Positions 17,212 through 25,900 of a stretch of DNA of 64,000 bases are shown one piece after another. The stretch is from Terriglobus saanensis SP1PR4 (GTDB lineage Bacteria > Acidobacteriota > Terriglobia > Terriglobales > Acidobacteriaceae). Where the stretch lies: assembly GCF_000179915.2 (NCBI RefSeq), contig NC_014963.1:1798001-1862000 (forward strand). Reading direction: 5' to 3'. A program made the translations under genes and the position numbers. The notes under the pieces were generated by a model that did not search any database, was not told the origin of the DNA, and was given only the letters and a program-made list of their open reading frames with translations. The first letter of the stretch is position 1. Every line of letters begins with the position of its first letter.

Positions 17212-18471
17212 TTACTCTGCCCTCAGGCACTCAATGGGGTTCAGGCCAGCGGCGCGCCGAGCTGGATATGTTCCAGCGAAGAGCGTAATGCCTGCGAGGG
17301 TAACGAGCGAAGCGATGATGGCTGCGCCGGAGATTGCGGGATGAGGAAGAAACTCAGGCAAGGGGAGATAGTTGAGGAGAAGACAAAGACCCACGGCAAG
17401 GACGAATCCAGTCGTCCCAGAAAGAACGGTGATAATGCCGGATTCGATGAGGAACTGGTGGCGTATGTCTGATGGGCGTGCGCCGAGGGCTTTGCGAATG
17501 CCGATCTCGCGTGTGCGCTCAGTGACTGCGACGAGCATGATGTTCATGACGCCGATACCGCCGAGCGCGAGGGTGAGCACTGCAACCGCGCCGAAGAAGA
17601 TAGTCATGACACCGAAGATCCTTGCGGTAAACTTCGCGCCTTCGAGCGTGTCCCAGATCCAGAGGGCTTCCTGGTCTGCGGGATCGTAGTGGTGACGCGA
17701 TGCGAGGATGCGGCGCGTTTCAAGGATGGCCGCGGGGCTGGCGTCGGCGCTGATGGGCTGGATGACGAGGTTGCTGATCAGGTTTCGTGTGCTCGTCATG
17801 TTCTTATCGAGGGGAGGGAAGTCACGGGCCATCGCAGAGTAAGGCACGAAGAGCTGCGAGCTGTCCGGGCCTGAGCCGTAACTGCCGTTTTGTTGCTTCT
17901 TTTTGAGAACGCCTATGACTTTGTAGGGATATCCGCCCATCATCAGGGTTTCGCCAATAGGAGAGAAGTTGCGGAAGAGTTGGGTAGCGCTTTCGTCTCC
18001 CAGAACCGCAACACGTTCTCCGTTCTGCTCGTCTTGTTCGGAGATGCGGCGGCCAGCGGAGAGACGGAGGGAACGGAAATCCTGATAGGCTGGCCAAATG
18101 CCACGCACGGCGCGGTTGGCGGCGTTGTATTGCGAGACCTCCTGGACAGAGCGGCGGATCTCCGGGCTAACACTTTTTACGAGGACGGCCTGATCGCGGA
18201 TGGCGCGGGCATCGTCGATGGTGAGGCGTATCTCGCGCCCTGCCGCATAACCTCCGGCCTGTGCGCCGGTACGTCCACCGAAGATGATGGCGATGTTGGT
18301 GCCGAGGTTCTTCATTCGTTCCTGCTGGTCTTTTTGAAAGCCGATGCCGAGACCGACGAGGAGAATGACGGAGCTGATGCCCCAGACAATGCCAAACATG
18401 GTCAGAAAGCTGCGCAATTTGGTCTGCCAAAGCGCTTGGATTGTCTGCCGAAAGATCTCGAAGAGGGGCAT
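17212..18471 (-). CDS. MacB-type ABC transporter permease (first of pair)
   Basis: 419 residues with the same architecture as its downstream paralogue. It has one N-terminal membrane segment (LRSFLTMFGIVWGISSVILL), a periplasmic domain, and three C-terminal segments around GGIGVMNIMLVAVTERTREI and GIRKALGARPSDIRHQFLIE. The pair probably forms a heterodimeric permease, as in other acidobacterial loci with tandem MacB-like genes. The start at 18471 opens directly into MPLFEIFRQTIQALWQTKLR. The ATPase partner is not adjacent on either side. Confidence 0.88.
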   Translation of the reverse strand: MPLFEIFRQTIQALWQTKLRSFLTMFGIVWGISSVILLVGLGIGFQKDQQERMKNLGTNIAIIFGGRTGAQAGGYAAGREIRLTIDDARAIRDQAVLVKSVSPEIRRSVQEVSQYNAANRAVRGIWPAYQDFRSLRLSAGRRISEQDEQNGERVAVLGDESATQLFRNFSPIGETLMMGGYPYKVIGVLKKKQQNGSYGSGPDSSQLFVPYSAMARDFPPLDKNMTSTRNLISNLVIQPISADASPAAILETRRILASRHHYDPADQEALWIWDTLEGAKFTARIFGVMTIFFGAVAVLTLALGGIGVMNIMLVAVTERTREIGIRKALGARPSDIRHQFLIESGIITVLSGTTGFVLAVGLCLLLNYLPLPEFLPHPAISGAAIIASLVTLAGITLFAGTYPARRAAGLNPIECLRAE

Positions 18472-18767
18472 GATTTTTTCTCAGAGGCAGATACGCAGCC
18501 GAGAGGCATCCGGTTCCCCTTCATAGATTCACTTTTCTTCATGTGGCCACTTCGGGAATATAAAATGTCGAACCAGTATGGAGATGATTGAGAAATACCA
18601 CGTAGCCCATGTGAAAACACGGCTCGATGCCTCCGCGATTAACGTCATAGGCCACGCCCGAAGAAAAAAGATGATACCCAAGGTCAGGTAGAGTGGGAGC
18701 CATCCGATTGGCCGAAGGAGCGTAGATCATCGATGTTCCTTTATGATGGGACTGTGGGCGATTTCCT
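18472..18767. other. Intergenic region between permease operon and tRNA
   Basis: 296 bases, expected to carry the permease promoter and the tRNA promoter. Short open frames on the minus strand show no family resemblance. No repeat or hairpin stands out. Confidence 0.4.
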
Positions 18768-19066
18768 GCGGGCGTGGTGAAATGGCAGACACAGCGGACT
18801 TAAGTAATTGAGTGCCCGTCGGGAAACCGGCGGCGTAGAACTGCTCAAAGTCGGGGAAACCTTAAATGGCAATCCCGAGCCAAGCCTGGAAGCACTTCCG
18901 GGAAGGTGTAGAGACTAGACGGGCAGCACCTAAACCCCGAGTGGGGAATGGTGAAGGTATAGTCCAGACCACGAACCCGTACTTGTGGGGCGGTGAAAGC
19001 CGAAGTGGTATGAAAATCCGCAGACCTTAACCGGTCGTGTGGGTTCGAGTCCCTCCGCCCGCACCA
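18768..19066 (+). tRNA. tRNA-Leu(UAA), interrupted by a group I intron
   Basis: The 5' exon is 18768-18801 and the 3' exon 19013-19066. The acceptor stem GCGGGCG pairs with CGCCCGC, and A73 and an encoded CCA end at 19066. Joined exons give the anticodon arm GCGGA-CTTAAAA-TCCGC with anticodon TAA. A class II variable arm (GACC...GGTC) and the T loop TTCGAGT follow. The mature RNA is 88 nt with CCA. The T stem has a T-T mismatch, as I recall for cyanobacterial tRNA-Leu. The intron lies between U34 and A35, the same site as in cyanobacteria and plastids. Confidence 0.93.
18802..19012 (+). ncRNA. Group I intron (tRNA-Leu type, IC3-like)
   Basis: 211 nt, no ORF. P1 pairs exon ACTT (18798-18801) with GAGT (18810-18813), giving the conserved U-G pair at the 5' splice site. 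The Q-like element AATCCCGAGCCAAGCC precedes R (GTGTAGAGACTAGACGGG) and S (AAGGTATAGTCC). P7 is GACTA (18913-18917) with TAGTC (18960-18964). The intron ends in the expected terminal G at 19012. Layout follows the Anabaena tRNA-Leu intron, but P7 has an A-U pair where that one has C-G, which is compensatory. Confidence 0.93.
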
Positions 19067-19978
19067 CACCTATATCTGAGTGGCCAGGATGGAACCGTCC
19101 TGGCATGATCTGCGCAGTGCCGACCAGGGCCGCCTTGGACCTCCATCTGAATCGTTCGGTCTTTCGGTCAGACGACAAATAAGCTTTACTTCAACCTGGT
19201 TCAGGAGCAGCGTCCTTGTGCCATCAAGAGTCGCCACAGCTACCTCTTTCTTATCCACGAACAGACGCGCTGCAAAAAATCACCAAATGTACTGAAGAAC
19301 AAATTTATTGTGGCAAACGACAAACGTCTGTTCGTTAGCTTCCAGCCGCTCGACCAGTTGCGTAATCGGCACACCACCTCAACTTCCTTCAGCACAGACG
19401 GAATGTGCTCAACCCAGACTAGCCGGATCCATCACTTGGAGCTGGTGGGAGAGGTCCTGCAGGATCCGCGGAGGTCGCTGCGTGACCGAATAGCCAAAAA
19501 AAATTCATGTGGCAGGATTCTATGGAATATTCCGTCAGCGCTCGTGTCTATAAAACGGACACTCCTGAAAATAAAGTGCTTGGCGATACCACCTGCAAAG
19601 ACCAAGCATGCGAGAAGTGGGCTTGCAATCCTATGTGCGAGGCGAAAATGTTGCGCCACATCAGTTCTCTCATTTGGACTCACAGTTTTATTTATGAGGA
19701 AGCTACTTTAGCGAGAAATTAATTTGGTGGTTGTGTGTTTATTTAAATAATTTCACCTCTACATTTCCCGCGCCGGGAATACACAGGACTCAGGTGGTGG
19801 TACAGGTTCCGATACGGGACAGGATACTTGGTGTCGACTGCATCTCATGGTTGACCCCAAGTATGAGGGCCAGTAACTTCTGAATCGCGAAGGTGCTTAT
19901 ACGAGATTTCAGATTTTCATCAACGGGGCACGCAACGATCTTTTGATCCAACATCTCGAAACTGCCCGTTAGGCCTTT
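19067..19978. other. Gene-poor region downstream of the tRNA
   Basis: 912 bases with no recognised gene. The longest frames (for example 19310-19711 plus, and 19507-19722 plus with several cysteines) are short, mutually overlapping and unlike any family I know. Base composition becomes AT-richer after about 19480 than in flanking genes. It may be a decayed insertion at the tRNA 3' end. I found no repeat of the tRNA 3' end that would mark an attachment site. Confidence 0.4.
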
Positions 19979-22900
19979 GTGGCTCTGCGGATCGATATAA
20001 GGAATACAACGATTGAGGTTAGACCATTGAAGCAATGTGATCGCGATTTTAGAATATTTTTCTGCCTTTTAGCTTTGATTTTTCTTTTGCCGCTTCAGGC
20101 GCTGATAGCGCAAGGAACGGTGTTGGCACCCTCGGAGAGGGTGGTTATTAACATGGGCCATCAGCCTTGGAAGTTTGAGTCTGGCCAGGACCCGGCTGGC
20201 GCGCAAAACAATAGCTTCAACGACGCCTCATGGCAATCTGTGGGTTTGCCAACTTCCGCCGATGAACTCTTTACCTTCACCAATGAGACGTCCGGCGGCG
20301 GTGCCGGAGATTCTAACGGTAATCCAGCGTGGTACCGTCAGCATTTCACCGTAGGCACACAGTATTCGAATCGCAAAGTGCAAGTAGTCTTTGGTGGCGT
20401 GAATACGGGCGCGCAAGTCTACATCAACGGCAACCTGATTCCCGGTACACAGGCCTTTGCGCCACAGGCGACCCATGTGGAGGGATTTCTACCGTTCATT
20501 TGCGACCTGACACCTTACATCAATTTCGGTGGCGACAATGTGATTGCCGTTCGAGCAGCACGCAACGCAAACTGGTTTCCAGACATCGGTTTTGCCGGGG
20601 GATTCCGTTTTGACATGGGTGATCTGGGCATCTTTCGGAATGTGATGATGTACATCACGGACAAGATTTATATTCCGGAAAACGTGTACTCCGGTTCGAA
20701 ACTCTGGGGAACATACCTTGCCACAGATGCTGCAAGCGATGATTCGGCGACGATTCATATACAGACGAATGTCATGAATGAAAGTGGAACACCTCAGGAT
20801 GTTACGCTCACGACGCAAATTGTAGATGCCAACGGTAACGTCGTAGCAACCCGGCAAGATGACCAGATTATTACGGCAAGTACGCACGCTAACCCGCTGC
20901 CGGTGATGTTTGATCAGGTTCTTACGGTCAATAAGCCTACACTGTGGTATCCGAATAATTCAATTTATGGCGGGCCTTACCTATACAAGGTGTTCCACAC
21001 TGTGAGCATGAACGGCGTGGTGATCGATTCCAAGCAGAGCATGCTCGGTATCCGAACCGTGATGTGGGATCAAAATTTCGTCTATGTCAATGGGAAGGTG
21101 CAAAAGCTTAATGGTGCGGGTGCTCGGTATAACTACCCGGGTGTCGAATCAAGCATGTCAGAAGAGCAGAAGTGGCGTGATCTTCAGCAATTCGCCGCTA
21201 TGGGCGGGAATCTGTGGCGGCCGGGCCACGCATCGGAGGGTGACGAATTTATCAATGCGGCGGACGCTCTTGGTGTCATGCTCGTCGACCCCAGTGGCGA
21301 TGGAGAAAATGGCTTCAGTGATCCATGTGGCCCAACGGCCAAAATGACTTGCGATCAGGAAGCGCTCAAGCTTGAGCTGCATCGCGACATGATTATTCGA
21401 GATCGGAGCCACGCATCGGTCCTAGCCTATGAGGCTGACAATGGTGTTACTCTTCCCGCGTTTGCACAACAGGTCGCGGCAGTGGGCAAACAATGGGACT
21501 TCCTCGGTAGCGATGGACCAATCGGAGGACCCTTTGGAGGTCGTCCTCAGTCCGATCGTTCCGGCGGTGATCCCCAATACGAGAATAACGGCGACTTTTT
21601 GAGCTGCTCGGGAGAAGGTTGCGAGATCGGCGTCAAGCAATCCGTTCCGGGCAAGCCGGTCTGGGGTGCGGAAGAGTGGGGCCCAGGTTCACTCTCGTAC
21701 GACCACGATCACGAAATCTCCATGGCTGCAAAATACATCGACTCTTGGAGCAAGGGACTCGACTCGAAGATTATGGGTTTTGCGCAGTGGTACTTCGCAG
21801 ACTCTACTGGCGAGGAAGGGCAATATGTGGAGCCTGACATCGATGCCAACCACAATATTGAACGCGGTATCGGCGATTCGATGGTGGATTTCGAACGGCA
21901 TCCGAGATTGCTTTACTACATAGAAAAGGCAAACTGGCGTCCGTTCCGTGATGCAGCAGGGAAAATCTACAAGCCAGTGGTTAAGCTGGCAAATACCTGG
22001 AACCGGACAGGAACGATTCAGGTGAATGCCTGGAGCAACTGCCCCTCCGTCCGCCTCTTGATTAACGGTGTTCAGCAGGGTCAGGATCAGATTCCGAATC
22101 CATCGAGCTCACGGGCTGACAATGACAGTGATTTTGTCGCCACGGAGTTGACGACCAAACTCGCCGCTCAGGCTCATTGGACGGTGAACTGGCAATCGGG
22201 TACAGCGGTTGCTGCATGTATGGACGAATCTGGCGCAGTGGTGAACGATCCGGTTACCGGAACTCCTGTGACAGACACTCTCACGACAGCAGGAACTCCT
22301 TATCAAATTGTGTTGGAGCCTGTACCGAATGTGACTCGTCCGGATGGCACGACGTTTCAGGTGACAGCGAATGGCTCGGACTTTGAGCTGATCAACGCCA
22401 AGGTTGTAGACGAGAACGGAATTCTCGTTCCAGATGCGACGAATCTCCTTACTTTCTCTGTCAGCGGCAATGCCACCTATGTCGGAGGCACGGTGCAGCT
22501 GGTGGATCCAACGCAGCCCCATAGCTACCACGCCCCTGGCGATCCTAATTTGCCAGCCGAGGGCGGTCTTCAGACGATCCTGGTCAAGAGCCAGTTCAAC
22601 CCTGGGGCCGTCACGGTCACCGCAACGTCGCCAAACCTGAAGAGCGCTACAGCGTCATTCAATATTTTCCCTATCCCTCAGCAAACCCCTTCGGCTACGG
22701 CTCCAGCAATCATTGCAGAGCCAGTGAATACGTCCGTGACCCGCGGTTTCTCCGCTCACTTCAGCGTCACTGCGACGGGTGCTGGTCCGCTGCAGTACCA
22801 ATGGTTTAAGGGAGGTGTGCAGATTCCGAGCGCGATGGGGACTACATTTGATACCCCACCCACGACAGATGGGGACGATCAGGCAGTCTACAGCGTTACG

Positions 22901-25900
22901 GTCTCAAACAGTTTAGGCAGCGCACCTTCGACGAACGCAGTTCTCACCGTGGTTGCGCCAGCAGCCCCGGTCATCACGACGCAGCCACTTTCGCAAGCCA
23001 TTGACGCAGGAGGATCCGTCACGTTCTCTGTTGTGGCAACTGGATCTCCTACTCTGAGTTATCAGTGGACAGATAACACAGTTCCCATTCCTGGAGCCAT
23101 CACCAGTACCTACACGCTGCAAACGTCTGACACTACCGAGAACGGTCATGTCTTTGCGGTATTGATCAAAAATCCCGTGACGACGATTCAGTCTAATCCG
23201 GCGATCCTAACGGTAAATCCAGCACGCCCTCCGGTCGTTACAACGGATCCAGCCAATGTGGTTGCCCTTCCGGGGCAGATAGCTTCCTTTACGGTAGTAG
23301 CCACAGGTTCGCAGCCGCTAACTTATGTCTGGACAAATCAAAATACTGGACTAAAGGTGGGCGGCAATTCGCCCATCTTGACCATTGAGTCTGTATCGAA
23401 TAGTTCTCTCGGAAGCTATATCGTCACGGTAAGTAATAGTGCCGGTATGGCGCAGTCTAAAGCCGCCACGCTAAGCCTTGCTCCCCCAGGCGTCAATATG
23501 TCATTGGGCAAGACAGCCTCTGCTAGCAGTTTTGAAGATCCGGTTGGTTTGGCTGCTAAATTTGGAATCGATGGAGATACCACCACACGCTGGGGATCGA
23601 ATTTCTCAAATCCGGCAACCGCAGTCCCACAGTTTTTTGTGATCGATTACGGCGTCTCGATGACGTTCAATCGCTCCAAGATTACCTGGGATTCTTCTTT
23701 TGCCACGGCCTATGACATGGAGGTTTCGAGCGACGGCACAGACTGGGGCGCGCCATTTCATGTGCAAACCGCCGGCACCGGCCAAGTGGAGGACTTCACC
23801 TTCCCCACGCAGACCGCACGTTATCTCCGGTTGTTTGCTACGGAGCGTAACGATCAATATGGTATTTCGATTCATGAATTAGCCACCTATAATGGCGCCG
23901 CTTGCGGCGACCGCAAAGAACATTGGACTCTCAATCCGTCCGTCTCCACCCTTGTATTGGATAATCTAAGTGGCCTGACGTGGAAGAATACGCCTAAGAC
24001 CACTGATAACTCGGCGGACGGGCAGTTCACGCAGGTTTCCGCCATCAACTACTGCCAGACACTTGGTATGCGCATTCCAACTAAGGACGAAGCGCTTGCT
24101 ATCTCAGGTTCGTCAGGTCCCTCTTGCGCCTTTCCAACCTTCTGGGCAACCTGGACTTCTACCGATGATCCGGTCGATGCGACCCGTGCTGTCATCATTG
24201 ATTCGACCGGCGGGGTATCCGCCGGCATCAAGGATAACTCCCCGGGATCGACACTCTGCGTGCTGGGCGACGTACAGACAGTACCGGTCATCACCACTCA
24301 ACCCGCACCGACCACGGTGGAAGCAAACCAGGCGGCTACATTCTCTGTGGCAGCGACTACGTCCGGCAACGCTCTTGCTACCTACACCTGGCTGAAAAAC
24401 GGCGTGGCCTTCCAGGTCACGGGAGTTCCTACCGTCACAACACCGTTGATTACGGCGGACGATAACAATGCACTGTATTCGGTCACTGTAACTGGCGGTA
24501 ACGGTTTGACTGCAACCAGTAACACCGCGCTGCTGACCGTGAATGGTACGGCTCCTCCTCCGACAGGTGGTGGCGGCGGCGGTACAGGCGGTGGCACTGC
24601 TCCTCCGCCTCCGTGTGGCAATGCCACAGCATGCACCGGCAATGGCAACGGCCCGGCTCCAGTCGGTCCTAACCTGGCGTTGAACAAGACGGCGACATCC
24701 AGCGCAGACGAGAGCGGTTCTTTCCCCGCGAAGAATGGTGTGGATGGCAACTTCAATACACGTTGGTCCTCGGCATTCTTCGACACCGAGTCGTACGAGG
24801 TGGATCTCGGCTTAGTTCAACCCATCGGACAAGCCCTCATACGGTGGCAGGATTCCTACGGCAAGTCCTACGTGATTGAGACCTCCAGTGATGAAAATAC
24901 GTGGACCACGGCATTTACACAAAACAATGGACTGGGTGGTGTCGATAATCTCACCTTCCCAACCGTGAATGCACGCTATATACGCATGAGGGGGCTGACC
25001 CGAGCTACACATTACGGCTATTCGTTCTGGGAGTTCGAGGTGTATGGTCCAGTGCTGCCGACGATCATCACGCAGCCAGTCAGCCAATCAGTAGTTGTCG
25101 GCGCCACGGCGCAGTTCACGGTCGTGACAGACGGTAAAGTTCCATGCACTTATCAGTGGTTCCGCGATGGAGTCATCATCCCAGGCGCAACGAGTGCCAC
25201 CTATACGACGCTGGCTCTTGCGTTGGCGGATACTAACAGTTCCTTCAGCGTAATTGTTAGTAATGGTTCGGCTTCTGTGCCTTCTTCGAGTGCTCTGCTC
25301 ACGGTCACCGATCCGGTCACCCCAACCGTCGGCATTGCGAACCTTGCACTCGGCAAGCCGGTAACCTCCAGCAGTAATGAGAACAACAACCTTGGCCCAC
25401 TCAATGCCGTGGACGGTGATCTCACTACCCGCTGGTCATCTGGCCACACAGACACCGAGTGGCTCGAGGTAGATCTTGGTTCCCCCATGCTCACAAGCAA
25501 GGTGATGATCTACTGGGAGGCAGCCTACGGCAAGGCCTACGAGATTCAGGTCTCGAATGACGAGCAGGCCTGGACAACGGTTGCTAAACAAAATGAAGGA
25601 AAGGGGGGCGTGGAAACCGTTCCCCTCCTCAGCACGGTTAATCGCTATATCCGCTTCTTCGGACTTACCAGGGCTACGACGTATGGCTACTCGTTCTATG
25701 AGTTCCAGGTCTATGGCGCAGACGTCCCGGTCATTTCCACTCAACCTACCAGCCAAACAGTGATAAGCGGTAAGAGCGCAACGTTCACCGCCGCAGCTAC
25801 CGGAACCGGTCTCATCAGCCTTCAATGGAATCGTAATGGTGTTCCTATATCGGGTGCCACCGGAACGAGCTACACCACACCGATAGCTACGTCGCAGGAC

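Noticed and set aside
19067-19978. Search for an integrase gene or attachment-site repeat next to the tRNA
   Set aside because: No tyrosine recombinase motif and no copy of the tRNA 3' end were found in the window.
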